A DNA stretch of 64,000 nt from Hypoxylon rubiginosum (Eukaryota > Ascomycota > Sordariomycetes > Xylariales > Hypoxylaceae). Where the stretch lies: NCBI GenBank assembly GCA_902806565.1, contig CADCXA010000008.1, forward strand, positions 558,001-622,000, given 5' to 3'. The position numbers and the translations under genes are program-made. Under the pieces are notes generated by a model. That model was not told the origin of the DNA. It did no database searches and saw only the letters and a list, made by a program, of their open reading frames with translations. Positions 23,189-34,676 of this stretch are shown in pieces. The first letter of the stretch is position 1, and every line of letters starts with the position of its first letter.

Positions 23189-23728
23189 ACAGCTTTGTGT
23201 TTCGGGCGGCGGGCATTGGCAAATCGGCGTTACGGGGACAATGGGGGGCGTACCAGGTAGAGAGTAGTATCGCCAACTAGTGTTGATACCGAGAATTATG
23301 TTAGACTCTACTTTAGAAGAAACCTCCTTGAAATCATCCTTCATCTTGACGTCTGGTCTATTATTTTTTGGGAAGTGACCCCCTCGACAGCAGGCTACAA
23401 TGCTATTGTTAGACCTCTTTGAATGAGTTGAGCCTACATGTGAGCTTAGCATCATGAGAGCTATAAACGGATCACTAGGTGAGAACTTGGCCAACACTCT
23501 TCACGGTACGGGCGGTACCATATGTTCTGGTCCTCGTCCTAGTCCTGACTCTTGCTTATGAAATAGGACTTCGTAAGACTACATACAAAGGCAGAAACCC
23601 TTTCACGACCTTTTCTCAGCTCTAGAGCCTACCTGTCTGTCACTTCCGTGCAATAAAGGCAATAAATAGACGGACTCTATCATAAAAAAAGGCGAAGGAA
23701 ACTCCCGTAAGAAAGGAACAGAATAGGC
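23189..23728. other. Intergenic between UBC6 and tRNA-His
   Basis: 3' flank of UBC6, no gene seen. It includes the T7 run on the minus strand (23683-23689), which could act as a back-up Pol III stop for the tRNA. Confidence 0.5.
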
Positions 23729-23732
23729 AAAA
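23729..23732 (-). terminator. Pol III T4 terminator of tRNA-His
   Basis: TTTT on the minus strand four bases after the 3' end of the tRNA; a second T7 run follows about 40 bases further on. Confidence 0.7.
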
Positions 23733-23736
23733 GAAC

Positions 23737-23836
23737 TGGCGCCAGACGGGATCGAACCGTCGTTTACACGGATGTTGTCTCAGAGCGGGCAGCTCGTAAA
23801 CCACAACGTGTTGTCCTACCACCAGACGATGGCACC
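23737..23836 (-). tRNA. tRNA-His (GTG) with 29-nt intron
   Basis: All arms pair: acceptor GGTGCCA/TGGCGCC, D-stem GTCT/GGAC with loop GGTGGTA, anticodon stem ACACG/CGTGT, T-stem GACGG/CCGTC with loop TTCGATC. The anticodon loop TTGTGG/C carries GTG (His) and is split by an intron at 23772-23800 after position 37, the standard place for nuclear tRNA introns. The mature length is 71 nt including the discriminator A. CCA is not encoded. The base before position 1 is a G, although eukaryotes add G-1 afterwards. The B-box is GGTTCGATCCC. Confidence 0.96.
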
Positions 23837-24422
23837 CTTGCGAGTTCGACCTGCTCCTTGATGAAAATCTCATTGTCTAAATGATCATGTATCCCGAACT
23901 TTTCTTTACCAACAACATACACTGTGGTAAGTCTCTAGGCCTAGAAGAAACACAACGGGGATGGCCCGCCTGTGTATGAGGCTGTTCAGATGACAAGCCT
24001 AGGAGGCATTAGAAAGCTCAAGTCCGCCAGCGAGCTATCAATATGTAAAGTAGGATCATCCGAGGTAAAAATTAGCAGCGCAACTACAGTGAAGCTGTTT
24101 AACCTCATGAACACTACCAAAGCACGTAACAGTCAAGGCTTAGCTCAGGGGTATCAACTTAATATTAAGATCAGTCTAGGAATACACCGCAAGAAGGAAA
24201 GCAGCATGCAATGAGTAGTAGCCTGAGCAGGCATACCATCTCGTTTCCCGTGTGAAATCACAGAAACTTCAGAAAAGCAAAACCTCACCATGCTTCGCAG
24301 CATATGTATCCTTTTCTCTCTCAAACGCCTTTGCCATGCTCAGTAGTGTATCGTGATTTTTCCGTGCCAGCCATTAAATGCAACCGATGCCTTAGAAATG
24401 CAAGTCACCAATGGCCCTCTCC
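23837..24422. other. Intergenic between tRNA-His and TFC3-like gene
   Basis: 5' flank of tRNA-His and 3' flank of the TFIIIC gene. No gene seen. Confidence 0.5.
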
Positions 24423-27400
24423 TCACTTCTGACCCTGAGGGAGACCATCTCCCTTCACATTCATCACTATCTTCCCCGCCACCAACCACCACCACTCGCC
24501 AACCGTCGCGCTTTGCTCGGACTCGTAGCGCTGCAGGATGCCGAGGCTATCGACCCAGTCCATGATCAGCTTGGCCTCAAACGGTTCGACAAACGGCTTC
24601 ATAAGCACGCTCGCCGTCTCCGGGGTCAAGGGGCCCTTCGTCGCGAGAGCCATAACCATCATGCTGAGATACGTAATCCAGCGATCCATGTTTAGGTTCC
24701 CGAAGAAGTCGACCCAGATGGGTATCATGTCTCGAGGCCCGTGCTGCGGTGCTTCCATCCGGATAGCTTGCTGGAGCACGGGTAGGTCTCTGTCGAACAT
24801 GTAGCTTTCCGTAGGCGATACCTTCACTTTGAAGTGATAGTAGCTCTTCGGATACGTTCTACCGTCGTAATTGCCAGGCTCAAAACCAAAAGGGATATCG
24901 GGAATACCGATTGGTTCTAAGTGGACGCGAGCATTGGCTTGGAGGTTGAGGACTGCCATTATCGAGCCGTCATTAGCAGCGTACGGTAGGAAGAAATCCT
25001 CACCCTTGCGGAAAGTCTCATCTAGTCGTGCTTTGAATTTGGCAGCCTGTTTGAATTTGTTAATGGTGGGAGCTCTCTCGAGCTGCTTCGCAAAGACTCC
25101 GTGCAGTCTCAAGGACTGGCCAAGTATCTTTCCTTTACTTCTTGCCGCCACTCTATCCGACGTAAGCCGATCGACTACCTTCTTAAGCAGTTTGTTCGCT
25201 TCGGTCTCATTCCCACCACTCAGCCTCAGGAGCTTCGCGCGTATTTCCTCCGGCATGCGGGCACCCTTGATAGGGGTCACACACAATGAGCGGACCCAGG
25301 ACCTTGCGCGGCTCGTGATATCTTCGTTGGCTTCGGCATTGTAATTGAGCGGGATAGAAATAGGATCGGCAGACGTTGCTTCGACTCGAGAATACATGGA
25401 GGCTAAGCTGTGAAACCACGTCTCCCTCCAGTCTGTAACCTCGTTGGCTATTTTCTCGATCGAATGAGTCTTTTCCATAGCCTGACGGGATTCGGGCAGG
25501 TTCACGTTCTCGTGGGTCTCAAGTTTCGTTGCCCAAGTGATCAGAGATTTCCAATCATACGACTCGAGATCGTCGTAATTAAGGGGTGCTACCTCGCCTG
25601 CCTCATATGCCTTTAAGAATGACGACTGAAATTTAGCCGTCAGAGCTTCGATGTACGTCTTCCGTTCCTTGCTGACCCTAGGCCAGAACCTTTTCAAAGC
25701 CGAGTGAGAGAAGCCGGGGAAAGTCTTCAAAATTAAGCCGAGGTCTGTCTTCCTATCCACACCTCCCAATAGAGTTTTGATGACTACAAATGCCGCTATG
25801 AGCTCCGTTTCACCAACAAGGCCCGTATTATCTTCGTCGGGCCGAGGCTTGTTTATACGGCCGCGATGTTGAACGGTGATTGCTGTGAGATGCCGCGTCT
25901 TATAATTGATTTCCATCTGAGCAATCACGGCTGGTTGGGGTTTCTTCGCAGGCTTATTCTCCGACTGCTGCTTGGGTCGCGATGCATTTTTTGGTCCCCT
26001 TTTAGGTCTGCCTCTACCGCGCTGGGTTATCTCGGGTAGACCGGCGTTTTCATCGTCAGGCGATGCGTTCTTGATCTCATCTGGTATGTTTGCCGCGGTG
26101 TACTGGGTCTCGCTCGGCCATTCGAGGGCGGTAGGCTTCATGTTCGACCGTGAGACATCGGGAGACAAAGACATGAATATATAATCCGGCGCGATTGATC
26201 CGTATAGGAGAATTTGAGATCCCTCGGCCGATTGCTCCCACTTTTCAAGGATGTCTACTTCTCGTAGGAACTTCCCATATAACGGGTCTGTCCAACAGCC
26301 AAATTGGAGTTTTCCTCCAAAAGACCTAACGACGTCCTCAGCACTCTGTGGCAAATTCTCGCGCTGGAACCACTTAGCATCTGGCATGTTCCCAACCATC
26401 GTGAAACTCGAGTCCGATTCGAAGAAACTTGCTGGCAACGAAGGCCAAGAGCCTTTCGATGTGCTCTGGATCATTTCGTTTCCAGTGAATCTTATGTCTA
26501 CCTCATCAGAAGAACCTAGCGAGCTATCGCTAGTATCGTCCTGCTGCGTGTAGGATACATCGTCTTCATCGTCTGACTCGGAATATTCGGGCACAAAAGA
26601 AGTAGAAACTGATGGCGGGACAAATCGATCCATCAAGATACCATTGACCCCCTTTGCCATATTGGCTAATGCTGATTCATCAACATCATCGTAGTTCCAG
26701 AAAGTGGCTTCGGAGGAGTCCATGTTTTTCTTCGAAGCCTCGCTACGACCTTTCCATCGGCTACTGGAGCCTGTCCGTGTCGAAGTTGATGCATTGTGGC
26801 GATTTTTTTGAAGCGATGATAAGATCACATTAACCTCTGGTCGAGAAGACGTCGTTTCTTGAGGCAAGGTTGACCATGCTCCAGTCGCGAAGTCTTGAAG
26901 GCAAGCCGGTTTCTGATCCCACTTTTCATCTGGCTTTTGTTTCTTCTTCCAAATGTACTTCGCAAGTTTCCCATTGTCCCAATGCTCGCTTCGCTTCCGA
27001 GGTTTTTGGGTGGGTGGGGACATGGTGGTGTCAATGCGGACTCTTTTGGCGGGTGTTGCGCTCACTGACTCGTCCTCCTCTATGCGTCGTTTGGGGTTGG
27101 TTACATGGGCACCGGCTTCTCCCAGAATATGCGACGGGTACTGTAAGACTTCGATGTCCTCAATCATGCTCGGTTTTTGGGGTTGTCTGCGACTCCCACC
27201 CGACTGCTGCATGTCTCTGTAGCTTGACGCGAGTGCATTGAAGAGCTTGTTCTCTTCCTCGGACAAAGAGAATGCCTCTGGGATATATGGTATCGGGAAC
27301 ATTTCTCTCATCTTCTCCTTGATGATGACCACTTTAGGACTTGTTACTAAATCTGCGGTATTGGTCTCGCCTGGCTTGGGCTTCGCGAGTACGCAACATT

Positions 27401-30400
27401 CCTGAAGTTTGTTGTTCTCGTCGAGGAAGCAAAAGTGGAGCTGGAACAGCGCTCCGGCCTTTTCCATGTTCTTTACCACAGTCTGACACGCCTTCCAGTC
27501 AGGGGGCTCTATGTCGCTGTGATTCTTGACCCAGAACGATACCAAGGCATAGTAGAGAGATTTTTGCCCAGGGAACACTCCATCATTATTGTCAAGCAGA
27601 TGCCCGATTATGCGAGTCACGCGTTCCCTGCGTATTGTACCGACGGTGGACGTAGATGACTTGCGAGATTTCTTGGATGCTGACTGCTCGTCTGGGCGCG
27701 TAGTTTCGGTTCCTGCACCTGCACCTATTTCGGGCCGCTCTTTGGGTACGGATTCTCCGTCTCGAACATATGGTATGACATTGATTTGGTTTTTCGCCTG
27801 AGGGATTTCTTGCGCGGCAGATGTATTTGCCTCCTTTTCTATTCCCCGAGAAGGGAGAAACTCCTGCTCCCGGCCAAGAGACAACTGCTTGGGTACTGTC
27901 TGTGACAACACTTGCCTCGTCGGACGCAATTGAGGAAGGGAGTCATAGGCAAAAATTGAAGAAGCTTGGCTGCTTTCACGTCGTCGTTGATTGTCAATAA
28001 CATCATAAGCTTCCACATCCTGCAAGACGACAGAGCCTCGGATGGAACCAGGCTTAGATAATCCACCGTTATCCTCGCGGCGTTCAATAGTCTTATTTGG
28101 ACAAGCACGCTTGGATGGTAGGGTAGGAAGGCGGTGTCCGCCATCGTTAGCGTGTTGCTTTGAATTATGAGCCAAGTCTGATGTTTGTGATGAACCTGCA
28201 ACACCGATCTGATCCTCCTCTGCCCCCTTTTTCTTAAGTATTGACCTCGGCTTAGGGGGCGGAGGGGGGGGCGGAGGAGGTGGTGGGATGTATGAGGGGT
28301 TGCAGTCTGTACGGGATTTAGTTAGGTGATAATCTAAACCATTCGGGTTCTTCCAGCTGTTGCCACAGTTATCACACCGAAATACTCCTTTGCGGCCACG
28401 TTTTGCTGGAGGTAGACTGATCTGAGCTGCTCCTACTTTGGCTGACGTCGTAGAATCGTCTCCGGGCGTAGCCTGGGAAGACTCAGATTGTCGTGAAGCT
28501 TCTCCACGTTCTTCTGGTCGTATTTCCTGCATGCTATTAAAGAATAAGGGGTCCTTGAGTGCATTGGACTTGAATGTGAGGACCAGTGACTTTCTTCGGC
28601 GGCCCTTCTTCTTGGGTGGATCGAGCGAGTTGTCAGGTTCACGGTAAACACCTGGTGGTCGAACAGGCAAAGGCGGGACTTGGGGGGAAGGAGCCGATAC
28701 TTCTGAATTATCCCTTGGTTGCTGTGGGGTTGTGGTTGCGACAGATCCCATGTTAGCTGCTGCCTGGTTGTTCTCAGGTGCTTGCGCATCTGCATGTGCA
28801 GGTTCCGTTGTCTTTGCCTTCTTGCTATGCTGCGCACCGTGATCTCCGTCCGCGTCCTTTGCCGGTTCAGCTTCCAGAAAAGGATTCTTTCTTTTCCTCC
28901 CTCTCTTTGGTCGTGAACCTTGTACTTTGCCACTGAGTTGAGAAAGCATAGAGGCGGAGACAGGGGCAAATTTGGATGATACCGGTTGCGAAAAGGTATG
29001 GTTACTTGCTACGGCATTCGGGCTTTCTGGTGAATCTGCCACCTCGCCCTCAGTATTAATCTGGTTGCTATTCTCGTCTTCTATCTCACGCCCTGCGGAA
29101 GGACTGTCGAGTTCACTTGTCGCAAAGAACTGGTATGTCATCGTCTTGCCTAAACGATTGAGCTGTCCTGTAACCTCGAAGTGGTTGAGATGGGGAGGCT
29201 GTGAATTCTCCAAGGATATGGCCGCCGCAAGTGCAGCGATATACTTGCGATAGCTACCGCCCAATGTTTGGTGAACGATTGCACCATTCGATGATCCTCC
29301 CGAGCCAGCCCTTTTGATTATCTCAAATGTCGTGTTGACCATAGGTTTGTAGGGAGTCCACAATGGCGACGTTAGCTCTTCCGGGTTCAATAATTGGTTC
29401 TGATGCTCTTTATCCGAGGCGCGTTTTAACTTGGCCTGACTGTGAGGACTGAAGTTGATCTCATTGCTATACTTAGATCGAGACGCCTGTCCTCGTTTCC
29501 CCAGCCGTGCTGAAGGGACCTTGATATGAGCAGTCGGTGTGGTACGAAAGACCTTCCACTCGTCGGCGGTTGGTTCCCTGACGAATTTGACACAGTCCTT
29601 ATAGAGTCTCTGACTGTTAGAGAATTTGGCAGCAACAAATGTGACCGCTCCAATGCCTGTAAACCATCGAGACGTCTTTGCCAGTGCTCTCATTTGGGGC
29701 ACGCGGTTTTCGACATCTAATTTAGCTCGTATGTCTGAATAACGCATAACACCCCATGCTTTAACCATGGCGTTGAAGGTTTGCGCGATAGCAATGTAGT
29801 CAATTTTATCGCCGTTCCAGATATTACTGAATGGTACTGGGCCAAGATCCTTTGTCAAGGCTTCTTTTGACAAGTCAACTTTGTCGAAATTAAGGCCGTC
29901 GCGATTCACCCTCGCGCTTTCCGAGTATCGAGCAAGCCATAGTTTGCTGGAGCGGCATCCACGAAGGATGATGGGCTGTTTGATGATGTATCCTTTTTTC
30001 GCGAGAGCGTCGGTGCGAGTCGGAAGGGAACGTTTATCCTGGCCAGATAGTCGAACTAAATCTCCTTGAAGAATACCCTGTTCTCTCACGGATGCGATAT
30101 CAACGAGTGCCTTCCATTCGAACAAAGGTAATCTTTTGAAATCAGGGCCATGTCCGGCAAGCGTCTTCCACTGGAGGTCCTCGGAAACATGAAGCCGAGG
30201 CCTGTACTTCTGCGCTGCTCCTCCTAGCTCTCGTCGACCTTTCGAAGTGGGTTGAATGTCTTGTGCTGGGGTTGGAGTTTGATTACTGGACTCTTCGGCA
30301 TTGTCCGTAGAAGGCGGCAGCTCTTCCTCTTCTGGGAAGGCTAGGATCTCATCTAGTGAGAGATGATTGAATTTCCGGTTAGTGTCTACGGAGACGTCTG

Positions 30401-30799
30401 TCCTTGCTACCAGCCATCGCCAGACCTTAGATGCCACAGTAGTATCGTAGCTACCAGAATCGTGCCGACCTTGAAGGGCGTCAGGAGGATGAGTAGTGCT
30501 GTTGTTGGCGTTGCCTGGCTTCTGGCGCTTGCCGTGGTGTTCTTCAACTCCATGGTGAATCTCATCCCGTGCATCGTTATAGAAAGATTCAATGGCTTTC
30601 AATAATGCAGAGACGGAGCACCCTGGGAGGTGGGTTAGCTTCAAGTCGACAATCCAAGCAGAGCAGGCATCAGGCATTTGTCAACGCCAACGACAGTATG
30701 TATGTGCGTCAAATAAAAGAATTTAGACTCACCTCGGGTGCCAGAAAAAGCAATATCCGTTAGGAGTGAATCAATCAGCGCATCGGGGCCTTTATCCAT
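24423..30799 (-). CDS. TFC3: TFIIIC largest subunit, B-block binding (Tfc3 type)
   Basis: DNA-binding subunit of RNA polymerase III factor TFIIIC, which recognises the B-box of tRNA genes. Exon 1 (30733-30799) encodes 22 residues (MDKGPDALIDSLLTDIAFSG). A 110-nt intron (GTGAGT...CCCAG) joins it to exon 2 (24423-30622), giving CSVSALLKAI in phase; the product is 2088 aa. The B-block winged-helix domain (about 180-275) has the signature DIASVREQGILQGDLVRLSG followed by QDKRSLPTRTDAL. A C2H2-like finger CDNCGNSW...YHLTKSRTDC lies at about 765-790, just before a run of 12 prolines. The remainder is basic and disordered with further helical segments near the C-terminus (about 1700-2070), as in other fungal Tfc3 proteins. 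Unusually, a B-box-like element lies in its own promoter (see findings). Assignment rests on the B-block signature and size. Confidence 0.92.
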
Positions 30800-30839
30800 C
30801 TTGCGCGTTGTTGGTCAGGCATCGGGGAGAAAATAAAAT

Positions 30840-30880
30840 AAAAATCGAGGCAAATATTTAGGCGCTGGGAGAATCGAACC
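30840..30880 (-). promoter_or_regulatory. B-box-like TFIIIC site in TFC3 promoter
   Basis: The minus strand reads GGTTCGATTCT (30870-30880), ten of eleven bases of the Pol III B-box consensus GGTTCGANNCC. It is followed about 25 bases on by a T5 run (30840-30844). The start codon of the TFC3-like gene lies about 70 bp downstream on the same strand. The flanks do not form a tRNA T-stem, so it is not a tRNA gene. It could be a tRNA remnant or an extra TFIIIC site. Confidence 0.45.
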
Positions 30881-32084
30881 TGGGTGTCTTCAGTATGGAT
30901 GCAGGTGAGGAATAAGAGTCAGATTTGATTTCCACTGAGGGGAAGGGAAGTTGAGAAAGTCGATCAACTGCGGGGCTACAGTGCAAATCAGCTGGCATAA
31001 AAGTAATTGCCAGCTGGGAGGCGAATCTGTGGCTCAAGGTCGGCTAAATGCAATCAACCAACTTCTCTCCTTTTTAAGGTGTGGACTTGTTGGAAGGGTA
31101 AAAGGATGTTGTGTTTCTTAAGTTTAGAGTCACGGTCGGGAACGATTCTTAAATACCAATAGAGTACCCTTAGGTATTACGTAACTAATCTGGCTTTTGT
31201 ATGGTAGGAAGGTGCGAATAATTCGTTTACTTCCTACCTGCCTGGGCTATCGTCGACCCTGCCGTTGGCAGTAGCCAAGGGCATCCTTAGTAGGTTCCTA
31301 GATACGTTTTCTCCTAAGGCTTCGCCACGACCCATTCAAGTATTGGCAAGGAAGCAGCCGTGTTTTATACGTAATGTAGGCAAGTACCCCTCTAAGATTA
31401 CGTATTTGAGTCGATTATGTATTGGATTAGTCGGGAAATTGTGGAAAGACCGTTCAGAGTAGGTACGTATTCGATATATGAGGAAGTCGTTAGGCGCTTA
31501 TTTATTGATATAAGATAAGGATAACAAAAGATTACAGGTAGTGGCGATGAGAAGCTTTAGGAAGCTACCTACTTCAACATGTAGGTAATGCGATCCGATA
31601 TCGAAGAATCACTTATGACTGGTGCTTCAAACAGGATGAGTTCACAAGCGTGAATCGTCGTGACACCATTGTCTACCTACCTACCTAAGGTACCTAGTAT
31701 AGGTGGCGCCACCCACGCCACGATACCCCTTGTATAACCCTTTCAGATCGAAGGCAGGATAGTGTTTCTAGTACGGTGCGATGATAATAAAACCGGCAGA
31801 TAATACTAAGCAAGGCATATTTCGACCCAACGAAGTCTTGCCTACTGGATTTATCCCAGGTATCCAATCTCAACATGATGGTGCCACAAACCCGAAAGCC
31901 AAGAAAAAATAAAAAGGTGTGCCGCTTTGGATATAAAAACCCGTCAACTTCTTCTCCGTTAGACCCCTCTATTTTCCATCCCATCATTGATTTACACCAG
32001 GCTTCGGAACGAGCGCGGCTAGGTTAGAAAAGGACTATAATATATCTAGTCCTGTGTTGATATCCCAATTCCAGCCCGGCGCAG
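30881..32084. other. Intergenic between TFC3 and membrane-protein genes
   Basis: TFC3-side promoter up to about 31150, then DNA with CCTACCTACCTAAGGTACCTAG at about 31675-31698. Open frames (31265-31462 plus, 31694-31987 minus) show no motif. No gene called. Confidence 0.5.
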
Positions 32085-34676
32085 CTATACCTCCGAATCC
32101 TCGCTCTTCCGTTTCTTAACACCCAAGATCCGCTTCAACTTAGCGAACTGTAAGCTTCCCGGCTTGGAAGTAACCGAGTTTTCGGGAAGCTTAACGACTT
32201 CAATTCGTCCGGTTTCCGGGACTCTCCCTAGCTGAACCCGATCGTCGTCGTCTAGTTCCTGGCAGAACGACTTGACGACCTTGTCCCCCGCATTGTTAGC
32301 TTTCTCCAGCGGTACTTGAAGCTCGGTAGCGACGAGCTGAGAAATGGTATGCCATATGTTGTCGTAGCGAGAGTACCGAACCTGTCTCAAGTACAGGATG
32401 GTAATCACCGCAACGTAAACCAGGTGGATGACGAGAAGCGTTACAACCGAGATATATCCGCCGCAGCCATACTCGGAACACGGGCCTGGAGTTCGGACCA
32501 CCTTGGTCGTTACAATGTCTGCCCACTGGAGCTCTTCCAGCGAACTTAGGTACGCATCAAACCAAGAAAGGCCGACTACGGTCATAAAACTCTGAATAGC
32601 GTTCGCAGCTCTCCCAGTCTCGGCAACGATGCTGGTGAATAGCATCGCAAGCACCGGATGCTCCATGTATGCCTGCCCGTCACAAGCATAACACGACAGT
32701 GTCGAGGAATTCAGGTCCTTCGATTGTGTAAGTTCGTAGTCTATGATCTCCTCCAGGACTCTTGTAGTGAGATCAGCAATAGTATGATTCTCCACCCTAC
32801 GTTGCCCATCTAAAGTGACGATCTTGTGAGCAGGACTATCAGTTGGGCCATCGTCGGGTTCGCCGATGATGTCCATGCCGAGTATTCCCCTGTCTCCAAT
32901 AGCTCGGTACGGTTCGTCGACACCCATGAATTTCTGGACATCGCTGGTATTGTACTGGATTGAGGTCAAACTCCAGTTGGTCGAAGGCTCTCTCAGCACA
33001 CTCTGTGCTGTAATATGTACCGATTTACGAGCCATGTTGAAGGCCGAAAAGCAGACAGTGGCGTTGATTTGGCGACCAGGAACAAGCTCAAAACTTTGCC
33101 ATTCGTAGTAGGGATTGCCCATCCCAAGAGGTCCTTCACTAGGAAACGCATCCCAGTCTTCCCTCCGCATATTTGTTGTGAAGACTAGTTGTATAGTTGA
33201 GTTAGGAGACCAAGGTTCAAGAGCAGAATCCCACTTAGGAAACAAGTCAATTCCCCAGAGGTTTCCTCCGACTCCCCCAACCAGGCATGGCAAAGATTCC
33301 CAGGAGCCAACACGATTGAGACTGAAGGGTAAGGAACACTGGAAATATAATTCCTCGCATTCCGATGCATCACAACTTGAAATCTCGGCGGCTCCCGCAT
33401 CTTGAAGACTGGAATCGTATTGTAGCCGCCCTGTAATGAATCGATAAGACGTGTCCGCTTCTGACTCGGTTGTTATATAGCGAGCGTCCAAAACGGGTCG
33501 CATGCAGGCTACTTTGGAATTCATCGTCATAATGTTGCCATCGAAACGCCGAAGGGAAACACGGCTTTCGCTGTCTGCGAGTGGAAGGAACCCTCGCTGG
33601 ATCAAGCCTGTGCTGCTAAAGCCGTTGGAGTCCGGAAGGGCATTCGACTCGGATGGTGCTTCTGCGAACATTTGATAGACAGGCATTCTGTTGAAGAACC
33701 CGCCACTGCTCAGTCTAAAGTCGAAACTGTCTGGCTGATAGACTAAGAGGCTGGGAACCTGTGTCCGATTTACGTTCCCCATAATAACGAAATTGTTCAA
33801 ATCTGACAGCAGGATAGTCGAGGTAAACTGAAGAGCCAGTGTAGTGAGAATCATAAAGAGGACCAGCCAGAACTCGACGTATTGCAAAATAGCGACTCCC
33901 GAATGTAGCATTACTTGCAGCAGCGTTCGCGGCCCGTCGTTTATACTCCTGAGGACAGAGAGATGAGCGACATAATATCGCCGGACGAACCGCTTTTCGA
34001 GAACGAGAGCTGCAACCATCGAGGTACACACAGCAGACTGGAGTGATACGGCGATGCGCAGCGCAAGAGCACATAGCGTAATAGCCTGGGTCATCCAATC
34101 CCCGATTGCAATCTGCCTCCATGCATGGGTCGCATCAGCAGCTTCGTCTGAAGGCCCGTATCCATACCAAAGAAATGAGAGGAAGCCTAGGAGTGCGATG
34201 ATCCCGGCGTATCCTGCAATGATGCTTGAAGCACCTACGAGCCCAAGAGACTCCGTTAAAGATAGCGGTGGGCTTGGAATATGGGCGTCGTCTTGAATGG
34301 ATTGACTCGGTATTGTCAACACCTTCCTGTCGTGTGCGTCCCCCGAGAATGAATTGGGATCAGTATCAGGAACGGATATGATTGTCTGAGTTGAGCCGTC
34401 AGATACTGGAACATCTACAAGTATCTGCTGAAGCTCCACTCTATCATGAGTGAGTTCTACTTCGCTGGGAGCTAGCGATGGTCGAGGCGACTGTTGGGCA
34501 ACAGTTATGTCGACCTCATCGAAACTTGCAGAATCTCTATTGCCATGAGAGCAGTCCTCGATATCCATACGGGTAGCATCCAGCTCCTATAAACTTATGG
34601 GTTAATTATTGTGCTTCGAGTAAGGTTGGGCTTGCCGAGCACAAGATGAACTTACTTGCGATGTTACTACTGCCAT
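32085..34676 (-). CDS. Fungal multi-span membrane protein, function unknown
   Basis: The main exon 32085-34586 is open without interruption. A 21-nt first exon (34656-34676, MAVVTSQ) joins in frame across a 69-nt intron (GTAAGT...TATAG), giving 840 aa; without it the protein would start at the internal ATG 34568 (827 aa). I see an acidic, disordered N-tail of about 110 residues. Three membrane segments follow near 115-145 (SSIIAGYAGIIALLGFLSFL), 165-200 and 230-265 (VEFWLVLFMILTTLALQF). A large region with several NxS/T sites (about 270-690) probably faces the outside or lumen. A fourth segment (VVTLLVIHLVYVAVITILYL) lies at about 725-750, followed by a basic cytosolic tail. This layout is common in filamentous-ascomycete hypothetical proteins. 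I know no function for them. Confidence 0.75.

Noticed and set aside
22061..23497. 478-codon minus-strand open frame over UBC6
   Set aside because: It is the antisense shadow of a GC-rich exon, Arg/Ala/Leu-rich and without any motif.
30623..30677. TFIIIC start at the ATG at 30677
   Set aside because: That segment is intron: it ends in CTCCCAG, and the upstream exon 30733-30799 joins in phase to give the expected N-terminus.
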